Source: Actinomycetes bacterium
GTDB taxonomy: Bacteria; Actinomycetota; Acidimicrobiia; Acidimicrobiales; Microtrichaceae
Direction: 5' to 3'
Assembly: GCA_023434535.1 (NCBI GenBank)
Contig: JAEYSR010000097.1
Location: forward strand, 1-27,439
DNA length: 27,439 nt
Part shown: in pieces, positions 15,001 through 22,511 of the stretch
Layout of the letters: every line of letters starts with the position of its first letter
Position numbering within the stretch: the first letter of the stretch is position 1
The notes under the pieces: generated by a model
What the model was told of the DNA's origin: nothing
Databases searched by the model: none
The model's input: the letters and a program-made list of their open reading frames with translations, nothing else
Position numbers and translations under genes: made by a program

Positions 15001-16093
15001 CTACCTCGCCGAGTGCCGGGCGATGGGCATCGAGGTCACCGTCCCTGACGTCAACCGGTCGCTGTCGGACTTCGCTCCCGAGGTCCCCGAGCCCAACGGC
15101 GACGGCGCGACCGCGGCGGGCGGCTCCCACAAGATCCTCTTCGGGCTCTCCGCGGTCCGCAACGTCGGCTCCGGCCTGGTGGACCTGATCCTCGAGGAGC
15201 GCGACGCCAACGGCCCCTTCAGCGACTTCTACGACTTCTGCGAGCGGGTCAACACCACCGTCCTGAACAAGCGCACCATCGAGTCGCTGATCAAGGCCGG
15301 CGGCTTCGACTCGATGGGCCATCCCCGGCAGGGCCTGCTCACCGTGTTCGAGCAGATCGTCGACAACACGATCGCCCGTCGCAAGGAGCACGACATGGGC
15401 GTCATGTCGCTGTTCGGGGAGCTCGAGGACGGCCCGGCCTTCGACGAGAAGGTGAAGATCCCCGACGTCGAGTTCGACAAGAAGCCGCGCCTCGCCTTCG
15501 AGAAGGAGATGCTCGGCCTCTACGTGTCGGACCACCCGCTGCTCGGCGCGGAGCAGGCGCTCAAGCGCAAGATCGACTGCGTCATCACCGAGCTGAACGA
15601 CCTGGACGACGGTGCGCAGCGCACGATCGGCGGCGTGATCACGGGCCTGCAGCGCAAGTGGACCAAGAAGGGCGACCTGATGGCCGTCTTCGTGCTCGAG
15701 GACCTGCAGGGCTCGGTGGAGGTGATGGTCTTCCCCAAGACCATGGCCCAGATCGGGCACCTGCTCGTCGAGGACGCGGTCGTGATCACCACCGGTCGGG
15801 TGGACAAGCGCGACGAGACGGCCAAGTTCATCCCACGCGAGCTGGAGCTGTTCGAGCCGCAGGTCGACGAGAACCCGCCCCTCAGGCTCCACCTCCCGGC
15901 GGTCCGCCTCGATGACGCCACCATCGATCGCCTGCACGAGCTGATCACCGACTTCCCCGGCGAGTCCGAGGTCCACATCCTCCTGGGGGAGAAGCAGGTG
16001 CTGCGGCTCTCCGACGACCACCTGGTCAACACCCAGAGCGGCCTGATCGGTGAGCTGCGGGCGCTGCTCGGCCACGAGTCCGTCGTCCTCTGA
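12053..16093 (+). CDS. dnaE: DNA polymerase III alpha subunit DnaE with in-frame mini-intein
   Basis: This is the replicative polymerase subunit, 1346 residues as a precursor and 1184 after removal of a 162-residue intein at 734-895. The N-terminal PHP domain keeps metal ligands (HLHQHTEYSMLDG, GITDHGNMYG, TNDSHY), as in mycobacterial DnaE1 where it proofreads. The polymerase active site has MPDIDMDFD (Asp413 and Asp415) and MDFLGL (Asp586). Finger-domain motifs, a helix-hairpin-helix region (KRTIESLIKAGGFDSMG) and an OB-fold (RTIGGVITGLQRK) follow in normal order. The GTG at 12053 has GGGAGG at 12039-12044. Flanking exteins join as LRKA-CGKKNKEL, a normal DnaE sequence, so protein function should depend on splicing. 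Confidence 0.96.
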   Translation: MPDSFVHLHQHTEYSMLDGAARIGDVVDAAVADGQPAMGITDHGNMYGVLDFYKACRSAGVTPIIGTEAYMAHDSRFERPPRRGKVDDSGGDVDGGKKLYYHLTLLAEDNTGYKNLIQLASRAYMEGYYYKPRVDWDTLAEHHQGVIATTGCLGGHVLQSLMNEGFDVALEKAARLQDIFGRDNLFVEIQDHGIPEQHRTNPQLLEIAKKIQAPLLATNDSHYVQRGDAVAHDALLCVQTGSLMSDPDRFKFHGDEHYLKTAQEMRHLFAEVPESCDNTLWIAERANVEIEFGKPQLPNFPLPEGFTDDADYLQHLTFEGARERWGDDLPDAVVERLAFELKTIGDMGFSSYFLIVWDLIKHARDTNIRVGPGRGSAAGCAVAYTLRITDLDPIKYDLLFERFLNPSRISMPDIDMDFDSRYRDEMIRYAAERYGRDRVAQIVTFSTIKARAAVRDAARVLGKPYIVGDKVAKAMPPLIMGRDTPLYACLEEHPKFVDGFKMAAELRDMYANDPETKEVVDVAKGLEGLRRGDGIHAAAVVITKEPLTEYLPIQRKPEAGVDIEDAPVVTQYEMHGVEELGLLKMDFLGLRNLDVISDTLELIRRTRGIEVDIDDVDLTDEPTYELLRRADTIGVFQLEGGPMRALIRSLAPTEFEDVAALVALYRPGPMAANMHTDYADRKNGRKPVEFLHPDAAEVLGDTYALMIYQESMMRIAQKFAGYSLADADNLRKACLPAGSRMWTECGAVAIEEVMARTDRRVVTIDQHSGEWLLGDVDDVWSVGRKAVFRLVTAGGHRIEATSNHPLLVGDRWTELGHVRSGDLVAITTVRDVGVSGLGSTVSNVAVKPAAGVRRGALVWDTVVDIEYVGEKECFDFRMANADRPYAVVEDFLVHNCGKKNKELIAKERTKFVEGCEATGYGAEIGTAWFDIIEPFADYAFNRSHAYGYGFVAYQTAFLKANYPAEYLSALLTSVKTNLDKAAIYLAECRAMGIEVTVPDVNRSLSDFAPEVPEPNGDGATAAGGSHKILFGLSAVRNVGSGLVDLILEERDANGPFSDFYDFCERVNTTVLNKRTIESLIKAGGFDSMGHPRQGLLTVFEQIVDNTIARRKEHDMGVMSLFGELEDGPAFDEKVKIPDVEFDKKPRLAFEKEMLGLYVSDHPLLGAEQALKRKIDCVITELNDLDDGAQRTIGGVITGLQRKWTKKGDLMAVFVLEDLQGSVEVMVFPKTMAQIGHLLVEDAVVITTGRVDKRDETAKFIPRELELFEPQVDENPPLRLHLPAVRLDDATIDRLHELITDFPGESEVHILLGEKQVLRLSDDHLVNTQSGLIGELRALLGHESVVL
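14252..14737 (+). mobile_element. Mini-intein in DnaE (no homing endonuclease)
   Basis: An in-frame 162-codon insertion begins at Cys1 (block A, CLPAGSRMWTECGAVAIEEV) and ends in HN, followed by a +1 Cys of the extein. Block B shows IEATSNHPLL with the Thr68-x-x-His71 pair. Block F is VVDIEYVGEKECFDF, and block G is FLVHN. The space between blocks B and F is only about 60 residues and contains no LAGLIDADG or HNH motif, so this is a natural mini-intein that cannot home by itself. It interrupts the conserved LRKA/CGKK motif near the fingers. Block F has Arg150 where many inteins have His. All residues needed for splicing (Cys1, Thr/His, His-Asn, Cys+1) are present. Confidence 0.93.
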
Positions 16094-16241
16094 GCGACGC
16101 GGGCCGGCGCGCGGGCGTCGGCCTGACTTGCCGAACCCACGCCTGGCGGACTGAACTAGTGCAACCACTCGTGCACCCGGGAACGGGTCCGCGACCCCCT
16201 GCAAGGGGCGTGAACACACCTCACACCTCGGGAGAGAATGC

Positions 16242-16913
16242 ATGCCGCTCGACGTCACGACCAAGGACTGCACCGCTCTGAGTGATGCGGAACTGGCCGA
16301 GATGGCCGACCTCTGCGCTGACGGAGGCATCAGCTACGAGATCGGCACGCTGTCCAAGCAGGTCGCCTCGTGGGTCCTGGTGACCCAGGTCCGGGAGGGC
16401 AACCTGCTGCGCGGCTTCTCCTTCTCCACCCTGGAGCGGATCGGCGGCACCCCGTGCGTCCTGCTCGGCCTGGCCGAGGTCAAGCGCTCGTCCAAGCGGG
16501 ACGGCGTCCTCAAGGCGATCATCGCCGACAACCTGCGTCGGGCGCTGATGGCGTTCCCCGACGAGGACGTGCTCGTCGGCACCCGCATGTGCGACCCGGC
16601 CGGCTTCGAGGCGTTCAAGGTCCTGGTCGACGTCATCCCGCGGCCGGGCCACAAGGCCTCGGGCGAGGAGCGGGCCTGGGGCCGCCGTTTGGCCAAGCGG
16701 TTCGACATCGACGCCGAGCGCTACGACGACCAGTCCTTCACCGTGACGGGCGACGGCGGGAGCCCGCTCGTGCTCGACCACGAGTCGCTCAAGCCGGAGA
16801 AGACCGACGCGGACGTCGCCGCCCAGTTCTCCGACCTCGATCGGGAGCGCGGCGACTGCCTGGTCACCTTCGGCTGGGTGATGGCCGAGGAGCTCCTCAA
16901 GTACAACGGGTGA
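16242..16913 (+). CDS. Conserved protein of unknown function
   Basis: The 223-residue soluble product is not recognised with confidence. It has an alternating alpha/beta pattern: strands WVLVTQV, LLRGFSFSTLERI and PCVLLGLAEVKR, then a basic helix SKRDGVLKAIIADNLRRALMAF, a strand DVLVGTRM, and a C-terminal acidic region. The order of strands followed by a basic turn and helix recalls acyl-CoA N-acyltransferase (GNAT) folds, but this is a weak resemblance. No membrane segment or signal peptide is seen. The ATG at 16242 has GGGAG at 16230-16234. The preceding 148-bp gap holds a small 5-bp hairpin (16196-16208) and a poor promoter candidate (TTGCCG at 16128). It is well coded and shows normal GC. 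Confidence 0.75.
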   Translation: MPLDVTTKDCTALSDAELAEMADLCADGGISYEIGTLSKQVASWVLVTQVREGNLLRGFSFSTLERIGGTPCVLLGLAEVKRSSKRDGVLKAIIADNLRRALMAFPDEDVLVGTRMCDPAGFEAFKVLVDVIPRPGHKASGEERAWGRRLAKRFDIDAERYDDQSFTVTGDGGSPLVLDHESLKPEKTDADVAAQFSDLDRERGDCLVTFGWVMAEELLKYNG

Positions 16914-16938
16914 CCGATCTGCCCGGCCCGACCGTCTC

Positions 16939-16988
16939 GAACTGGCTGTCACATTCCCGGTCAGGACCGGGAATGTGACAGCCAGTTC
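16939..16988. repeat. Perfect 24-bp inverted repeat over the nitroreductase start
   Basis: Arms at 16939-16962 and 16965-16988 are exact reverse complements separated by two bases, giving a 50-bp near-palindrome. The right arm contains the GTG start codon (16975) of the next gene. As RNA it would form a very stable hairpin that hides that start; as DNA it could be a terminator stem, a protein-binding site or a dispersed palindromic element. There is no T-tract after it. Confidence 0.95.
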
Positions 16989-17601
16989 AGCATCAGGGGC
17001 CGAGTTCGCCGACGTGCTGCGCACGCGCCGCATGTGCCGGGACTGCCTGGCAGACCCCGTCGACGACGACCTGCTCCGCCGGGTGCTCGGGGCGGCGTTC
17101 CGCGGGCCGGCCGCGGGGAACACCCATGCGCTCGACCTCGTCGTCCTCACCGGCGCGGAGACCTCCCGCCACTGGGACGTCACGCTCCCGCCCGGCCGGA
17201 GGCCGGACTTCCCGTGGCCCGGACTGCTCCGCGCTCCCGTGCTCGTCGAGGTGCTGGTCGATCCCGCCGCCTACGTGGAGCGCTACGGACGGCCCGACAA
17301 GACGGCGTCGGGCCTGGGCGCCGGCGAGGACGCGTGGCCGGTCCCGTTCTGGTTCGTCGACGGCGGTGCCGCCGTCATGGCCGTCCTGCTCGCGGCCGAG
17401 TCCGTCGGACTCGGTGCGCTGTTCTTCGGCCTGTTCGGCCACGAGCGCGACGTGCTCGCTGCTCTGGGGGTCCCCGACGGCCGACGGGCGGTCGGCACGA
17501 TCGCCCTCGGCTGGCCGGCGCCCGGCGGGCGTCGACCGTCGCGGTCGTCGACGCGTGGCCGCCCGGACCCCGACGATCACGTCCGTCACGGGAGCTGGTG
17601 A
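16975..17601 (+). CDS. Nitroreductase-family FMN oxidoreductase
   Basis: This 208-residue protein has the nitroreductase start EFADVLRTRRMCRDCLADP, the FMN-binding Arg pair, and AAFRGPAAGNTHALDLVVLTG. A later helix-loop VLLAAESVGLGALFFGLFG and the ALGVPDGRRAVGTIALGWPAP segment match the C-terminal part of the family fold. Members reduce nitro-aromatics, quinones or flavins with NAD(P)H; the substrate here is unknown. The GTG at 16975 is the only start giving the full family N-terminus, and it lies inside the right arm of a perfect inverted repeat with no ordinary ribosome site. The C-terminus after about 180 is Arg/Asp-rich and not conserved. Confidence 0.82.
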   Translation: MTASSASGAEFADVLRTRRMCRDCLADPVDDDLLRRVLGAAFRGPAAGNTHALDLVVLTGAETSRHWDVTLPPGRRPDFPWPGLLRAPVLVEVLVDPAAYVERYGRPDKTASGLGAGEDAWPVPFWFVDGGAAVMAVLLAAESVGLGALFFGLFGHERDVLAALGVPDGRRAVGTIALGWPAPGGRRPSRSSTRGRPDPDDHVRHGSW

Positions 17602-17732
17602 TCGTCCCGCCGGGTGGGCGCGTGGAGTGCTCGGAGCGATAGCGTCACGCCCGCACCGCGCGGGGTGAGCTGGGGCGTGCGGCTGGTGGATGTGGCGCAA
17701 GGCCTCGGGACGGACGTCGGGAGTCGGGTCGG

Positions 17733-20210
17733 ATGATGCAGCGGTTCTGGTCGTGGCTCGCGGTGAACCTGGGCAAGCACGCGATCGTGGTGACCGCCGT
17801 GCTCGCGGCGTTCACGGTCCTGATCGGGACGGGCATCACACGGCTCGAGTTCGCCACCGGCCAGGACAGCTACCTGAACTCGAACGACCAGGTCTACAAG
17901 GACAACGTCGTCTACCAGCGCCTGTTCGGCGGCGAGGCGATGCTCTCGGTGATCACGATGGATCCCGGCCACACGGTCGACGAGCTCTTCACCCAGTCGG
18001 GGCTCGACACCTTCGCCTCGGTCACCGAGGAGGCCGAGTCGATCGACGGCGTCCAGGGCGTGATCTCGCCGGTGACGGCGCTCGACTTCTCCGCCCGCCT
18101 CGTGGCGGCACCGGAGGGCGGCTCGCCGCTGGACTCCATCGCCGCGAAGGCGCTCACCCACGCGACCGAGGTCGCCGAGCAGTCCGGCGACACCGCGAGC
18201 GCCGAGGCCCGCACGGCCGACACCGCCGAGACCGCCACCCGGCTCCTGGCGGTGCCGACGGACCAGCAGGTCCTGTCGAACCCCGCCTGGGTCGACTTCC
18301 TGCTCCACGACAACCAGGGCGAGATCCGCAAGGCCCTGCGCCCGTTCTTCCCCGACGACACCCACGCCCTGATGATCACCCGGCTCGACGGCAACATGTC
18401 GATCGAGGAGGAGGGCGCGGCGTCCGACGCCGTCACCGAGGCGACCGCCGGGCTGGAGTTCCCGAACGCCAGCGTGGTGACCACCGGGGCGCCGGTGCTC
18501 CTGAAGAGCATCAACGACTACCTCAAGGGCGGGATGCTCACGCTCGGCGCGATCGCGGTCGCGGTGATGATCGTGATCCTGCTCCTGTTCTTCAGCGTGC
18601 GGTGGCGTCTGCTGCCCCTCGCCGTCGTCCTCGTGGGCGTGATCTGGGCCTTCGGCCTCGCGGGATACCTCGGCATCCCGCTGACCCTGGTGACGATCGC
18701 AGGGCTGCCGGTGATGCTGGGCATCGGCATCGACTACGCGATCCAGATGCACTCGCGGATCGAGGAGGAGGTGATCATCGCCAACTCCCCGCACCCGATC
18801 CAGGAGGCGGCCCGCGGCCTCGGCCCCGCGCTGCTCGTCGTCACGTTCGACGCCGTGTTCGCCTTCCTCGCGCTGCAGATCTCGCACGTGCCGATGGTGA
18901 GGGCCTTCGGGTGGCTCCTCACCGTGGGGATCGTCGCCATCTGCGTCAGCTCGATCCTGAACCCCCTCGCCATCCTCGGGATGCGCGAGTACCGCAGCCC
19001 GACCAAGGCCAGGGACTTCAGCGAGGGCCGGCTCGGTCGGACCGTCGTCAAGATGGGCAGCCTCCCCGGCGGATGGGCCCTGCCCCTCGCCGTGGTCTCC
19101 GTGGCGGTGTTCGTCGTCGGCTCCGTGGTCGAGCCCGAGATCAAGCTCGAGACCGACCCGGTCAACTGGGTCAGCCAGGACAGCGACGTCGTCAAGGACC
19201 TCCGCACCGTGGAGAAGGAGATCGGCGGGTCCTCCGAGCTCGGCGTCTTCGTCGAGTCGACGGCGGGCACGAGCCTCTTCACCGACGAGGTGGTGTCGGA
19301 GCTCGACGCGTTCCAGCGCTCGACGTTGGAGGCCCACCCCGACGTTCTGCTGATCAACTCCGGCGTCATCACGACCATCTCGGACCTGACCGAGGTGCCC
19401 GGTGCGGCCCACGTGCCGCCGACCGGTGACGTGGTGAAGGCGGCATGGGACGTCGCGCCGGCCGGCATCCAGAGCTCGACCGCGTCGCCCGACGGCGACG
19501 CCTTCAACCTGGTGTACCTGACCAAGCCGACGTCGCTCGAGCAGCGGGCCGAGGTCGTGAAGGACATCCGCGCCAACGCCGTCGCGCCTCCTGGCACCAA
19601 CCTGACGCCGTCGGGCCTCGCGGTCGTCGGCGTCGGACTGCTCGAGAACCTCGAGGCCAACCTCATCCAGCTCACGTGGGTGGCCGTCGGGCTCGTGTTC
19701 CTGTTCCTGCTGATCCGCCTGCGCTCGTTCACGCGGTCGCTGCTGTCGATGGTCCCGGTGCTGGTCGCCTCGGGCATCGCCACGATCGCGATCTGGGCGC
19801 TCGGCATCTCGCTCAGCCCGATGACCGCCATCGGCGGCCCGCTGGTGGTGGCCACGTGCACGGAGTTCACGTCGCTGATCCTGCTGCGCTACATCGAGGA
19901 GCGACGCCGGGGCCTCGAGCCCCGTGCGGCCATCGACGTGACGGCGGCCCGCACGGGTCGTGCGTTCATCGTCTCTGCGATGACTGCGGTGGCCGGCGTG
20001 GCGGTCATCTCGTTCTCGTCGCTGCCGCTGCTGCGCAACTTCGGCATCTTCATGGCGCTCAAGATCACCATCGCCTTGCTGGCCGCCCTCGTCGTGCTGC
20101 CGCCGTTGATCATCTGGGCCGACAAGCGGGGTTGGGTGTCCAAGGGGATGCTCGACCACGACCCCGAGCCGTACCTCGACGTCGAGGACCACAAGGCCGG
20201 CGTGAGCTGA
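17733..20210 (+). CDS. MMPL/RND-superfamily exporter (HAE3-like)
   Basis: This 825-residue integral membrane transporter has the RND internal duplication. A first helix (about 15-37) is followed by a large extracytoplasmic domain, then helices from about 268 on including GIGIDYAIQMHSRIEEE, the motif near the proton relay. A second half has a helix at about 445-465, another external domain, and a last helical bundle from about 645 to 800. Family members export lipids, hopanoids or hydrophobic compounds by proton antiport. The presence of IQMHSR and overall length fit the HAE3 group better than mycobacterial MmpL. The ATG at 17733 (another at 17736) has a GGGAG site upstream. No partner subunit gene is adjacent, so the cargo is unknown. 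Confidence 0.88.
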   Translation: MMQRFWSWLAVNLGKHAIVVTAVLAAFTVLIGTGITRLEFATGQDSYLNSNDQVYKDNVVYQRLFGGEAMLSVITMDPGHTVDELFTQSGLDTFASVTEEAESIDGVQGVISPVTALDFSARLVAAPEGGSPLDSIAAKALTHATEVAEQSGDTASAEARTADTAETATRLLAVPTDQQVLSNPAWVDFLLHDNQGEIRKALRPFFPDDTHALMITRLDGNMSIEEEGAASDAVTEATAGLEFPNASVVTTGAPVLLKSINDYLKGGMLTLGAIAVAVMIVILLLFFSVRWRLLPLAVVLVGVIWAFGLAGYLGIPLTLVTIAGLPVMLGIGIDYAIQMHSRIEEEVIIANSPHPIQEAARGLGPALLVVTFDAVFAFLALQISHVPMVRAFGWLLTVGIVAICVSSILNPLAILGMREYRSPTKARDFSEGRLGRTVVKMGSLPGGWALPLAVVSVAVFVVGSVVEPEIKLETDPVNWVSQDSDVVKDLRTVEKEIGGSSELGVFVESTAGTSLFTDEVVSELDAFQRSTLEAHPDVLLINSGVITTISDLTEVPGAAHVPPTGDVVKAAWDVAPAGIQSSTASPDGDAFNLVYLTKPTSLEQRAEVVKDIRANAVAPPGTNLTPSGLAVVGVGLLENLEANLIQLTWVAVGLVFLFLLIRLRSFTRSLLSMVPVLVASGIATIAIWALGISLSPMTAIGGPLVVATCTEFTSLILLRYIEERRRGLEPRAAIDVTAARTGRAFIVSAMTAVAGVAVISFSSLPLLRNFGIFMALKITIALLAALVVLPPLIIWADKRGWVSKGMLDHDPEPYLDVEDHKAGVS

Positions 20211-20246
20211 CAGCGGTCCGCGCCCGGGTCGGGAGGTGTCGTTCCG

Positions 20247-20328
20247 GCGCGCCTGACGACCCGAGAACCGGCGTGGTCCGAGCTCGGGTCAGCGGACGTG
20301 GTTGACGCGCGCCTGACGACGCGAGAAC
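20247..20328. repeat. Degenerate 60-bp tandem repeat between convergent genes
   Basis: A 22-bp core starting GCGCGCCTGACGAC occurs at 20247-20268 and again at 20307-20328 with one mismatch. The flanks keep partial identity over a 60-bp period. It lies in the 133-bp gap between the MMPL exporter and the minus-strand YyaL gene. Confidence 0.85.
20258..20290. terminator. Possible bidirectional terminator stem
   Basis: Within the repeat region GACCCGAG (20258-20265) pairs perfectly with CTCGGGTC (20283-20290) across a 17-base loop. The genes on both sides converge here. There is no T-tract on either strand, so termination by this stem is only a suggestion. Confidence 0.25.
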
Positions 20329-20343
20329 GGGGGCGTCGGCCGG

Positions 20344-22398
20344 TCAGGAGGTCCGGAGCGCCTCGGCCAGCCCGGCGGCGTCGGTGAGCGGTGCCTCGCA
20401 CACGTTGCCGCGGCAGACGTAGGCGCGGCCGTCGGCGCCGGTCTCGTCCCGGCCCTCCCAGAGCGGGCCGTCGCCCGGGTCGCCCCAGGTCAGCACCGTC
20501 GTCGGTCGGAACGCCCGGCCGGCGACCTGCACCAGGTCGGGGCGCTCGCCGGTGATCACCACCTCGGTCATCCCGACGGCGTCCATCTCGACCGCCCACA
20601 GCAGGTTGCCGAACCCCAGCGGGTGGCGGGTGACGACGTCGCCGAGGGCGGCGACGATCGTCCGGGCCCTCTCGGCCCGGTGGTCGTCGCCCGTGAGCGC
20701 CGCGAGCCGGAGGAACCCCGTCGCTGCGAGGCTCGCGCCGGAGGGGGTGGCGTTGTCCATGATCTCCCGAGGTCGGACGAGGAGCTCGGGAGCGTCCGCA
20801 CCCGTGGCCCAGACCGTCCCGTCGTCGTCGACGAACAGGCGCTCGAGCGCGTCGGCCACCTCGACGGCCTCGGCCAGCCAGCTCTGGCGGCCGGTCGCCT
20901 CGTGGAGGCACAAGAGCGCGTCGAGCAGGGCGCCGTGGTCGGCCGCGTAGGCCAGGTGCGACGCCCGTCCCGCCCCGCCGTCCCCGGCCTGCCACGAGCG
21001 GAGCCAGCGGCCCTCGGCGTCCCGGAGCGAAGTCAGGAGGAACTCTGCGGTCCGCTCCGCCTCCGCCACCCAGTCCGGCCGGTCGAGCGCGACGCCGGCC
21101 TCGGCGAGAGCGGCCACGAAGAGCGCGTTCCACTCCGTGAGGACCTTGTCGTCCAGCCCCGGACGGGGCCGCCTCGACCGGGCGTCGAGCAGGGCGAGCC
21201 TGGCCGCCTCGATCTCCGGGGGACGGTCGTCGGGCCCGAGCGCCAGGTGCCCGCGGGCGTGCAGGCGGTTCGGGATCGACGCCCCTTCGAAGTTGCCGCC
21301 CGGCGTGATGCCGTACCACTCGCACACCGCGTCGACGTGCTCGGCCTGGCCCGCGAGCGACAGCACGTCGGCCACCTCGTCGGGGGTCCACACGTAGAAG
21401 GCCCCCTCCTCGGCGTGGTCGCCGCCGGTCGGCGGCAGCGAGTCCGCGTCCTCCGCCGAGTAGCGGCCGCCGTCGGGGTGGGAGAGGTCCCGCAGCACGT
21501 ACTCGACGAGGGAGGTCGCGACGTGTGCGAACCGCGTTTCGGAGGTCACCTGGAACGCATGGGCGTAGATGCGCAGCAGCAGGGCGTTGTCGTAGAGCAT
21601 CTTCTCGAAGTGGGGGACCAGCCACTGGCGGTCCACCGAGTAGCGGCTGAACCCTCCGCCGAAGTGGTCGTGGATGCCGCCGGCAGCCATGGCGTCGAGC
21701 GAGGTCGTGACCGCGGCGAGGGCCGCGGCCGATCCGGTCCGTGCCGACTGGCGGAGCAGGTGGTCGAGGCTCATGGTCTGGGGGAACTTGGGCGCTCGGC
21801 CGAACCCACCCCAGTCGGCGTCGTACGCGCTGAGAAGACCCATGGTCGCCTCGTCCAGATCGGAGATGCCGGGGGTCGAGCCCTGGCCGCCCGACCCGAC
21901 GGAGCGCCGCAGCGACTCCGTGAGCCGCTCCGCCTGCTCGGCCAGGTCCTCCCGGCGGTCGACCCACGCCTCGTGGATCGCCTCCAGGACCTGGGTGAAG
22001 CTCGGCTGGCCCTGACGCGGTCGGTCCGGGAAGTAGGTGCCGCAGAAGAACGGGCGGCCGTCGGGATCGGTGAACACGGTCATCGGCCAACCGCCGTGGC
22101 CCGTCATGGCCTGCGTCGCCTCCATGTAGACCGCGTCGACGTCGGGTCGCTCCTCCCGGTCGATCTTGATCGGGACGAACCACCGGTTCATCAACTCGGC
22201 CACCGCGGGGTCCTCGAACGACTCGTGCGCCATCACGTGGCACCAGTGGCACGACGAGTAGCCGACCGAGAGGAGGACCGGGCGATCCGTCTCCCGTGCC
22301 AGGGCGAACGCCTCGTCGGACCACGGCCACCAGTCCACCGGGTTGTCGGCGTGCTGGCGCAGGTAGGGGCTCGTCTGGTCGGCCAGGCGGTTCGGCAT
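20344..22398 (-). CDS. YyaL/SPATA20-type thioredoxin-domain protein (DUF255)
   Basis: The 684-residue product has the full family length. An N-terminal thioredoxin-like domain starts NRLADQTSPYLRQHADNPVD and has a CxxC at Cys50-Cys53 (YSSCHWCHVM), then VPIKIDREERPDVD and GHGGWPMTVF. A six-hairpin (alpha/alpha) domain follows that resembles N-acylglucosamine 2-epimerases (KFPQTMSLDHLLR, FEKMLYDNALLLRIY, DDKVLTEWNALFVAAL). The biochemical role is not firmly known; redox and sugar-related functions have been proposed. A late Cys pair (VCRGNVCEAP) is near the C-terminus. The ATG at 22398 lies six bases after a TAGGTT box, fitting a leaderless mRNA. It is transcribed convergently to the MMPL gene. 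Confidence 0.9.
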   Translation of the reverse strand: MPNRLADQTSPYLRQHADNPVDWWPWSDEAFALARETDRPVLLSVGYSSCHWCHVMAHESFEDPAVAELMNRWFVPIKIDREERPDVDAVYMEATQAMTGHGGWPMTVFTDPDGRPFFCGTYFPDRPRQGQPSFTQVLEAIHEAWVDRREDLAEQAERLTESLRRSVGSGGQGSTPGISDLDEATMGLLSAYDADWGGFGRAPKFPQTMSLDHLLRQSARTGSAAALAAVTTSLDAMAAGGIHDHFGGGFSRYSVDRQWLVPHFEKMLYDNALLLRIYAHAFQVTSETRFAHVATSLVEYVLRDLSHPDGGRYSAEDADSLPPTGGDHAEEGAFYVWTPDEVADVLSLAGQAEHVDAVCEWYGITPGGNFEGASIPNRLHARGHLALGPDDRPPEIEAARLALLDARSRRPRPGLDDKVLTEWNALFVAALAEAGVALDRPDWVAEAERTAEFLLTSLRDAEGRWLRSWQAGDGGAGRASHLAYAADHGALLDALLCLHEATGRQSWLAEAVEVADALERLFVDDDGTVWATGADAPELLVRPREIMDNATPSGASLAATGFLRLAALTGDDHRAERARTIVAALGDVVTRHPLGFGNLLWAVEMDAVGMTEVVITGERPDLVQVAGRAFRPTTVLTWGDPGDGPLWEGRDETGADGRAYVCRGNVCEAPLTDAAGLAEALRTS

Positions 22399-22404
22399 CC
22401 CCGC

Positions 22405-22410
22405 AACCTA
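22405..22410 (-). promoter_or_regulatory. YyaL -10 box (leaderless start)
   Basis: On the minus strand TAGGTT is followed by six bases and the ATG of the YyaL gene. No good -35 hexamer is seen, partly because the upstream sequence is the tandem repeat after the DJ-1 gene. The geometry matches the other leaderless candidates. Confidence 0.5.
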
Positions 22411-22436
22411 CGTGCGGGTCGGCGCCTGCAGCGGCC

Positions 22437-22511
22437 GCTGCGCCTCGGCTGCCTCAGCCCGCCGAGCGCTGCGCTTCGGCTGCCTCAGCCGCCCGAGCGC
22501 TGCGCCTCGGC
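22437..22511. repeat. 31-bp tandem repeats over the DJ-1 gene stop
   Basis: Two full 31-bp units (22437-22467, 22468-22498; few mismatches) and a third partial unit (22499-22511) run into the 3' end of the minus-strand DJ-1 gene. Read on the minus strand each unit repeats the sequence for the terminal residues EAQRS followed by glycine and a stop-like TGA, so the gene end has been duplicated downstream. Confidence 0.9.

Noticed and set aside
16196..16208. Hairpin CCCCT-GCA-AGGGG before the unknown gene as terminator or riboswitch
   Set aside because: A 5-bp stem with a 3-base loop and no further structure is expected by chance in GC-rich DNA.
17586..20192. 868-codon open frame antisense to the MMPL exporter
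   Set aside because: The translation is extremely His/Asp/Arg/Gly-rich and lacks membrane or domain features, while the opposite strand has an intact RND transporter.
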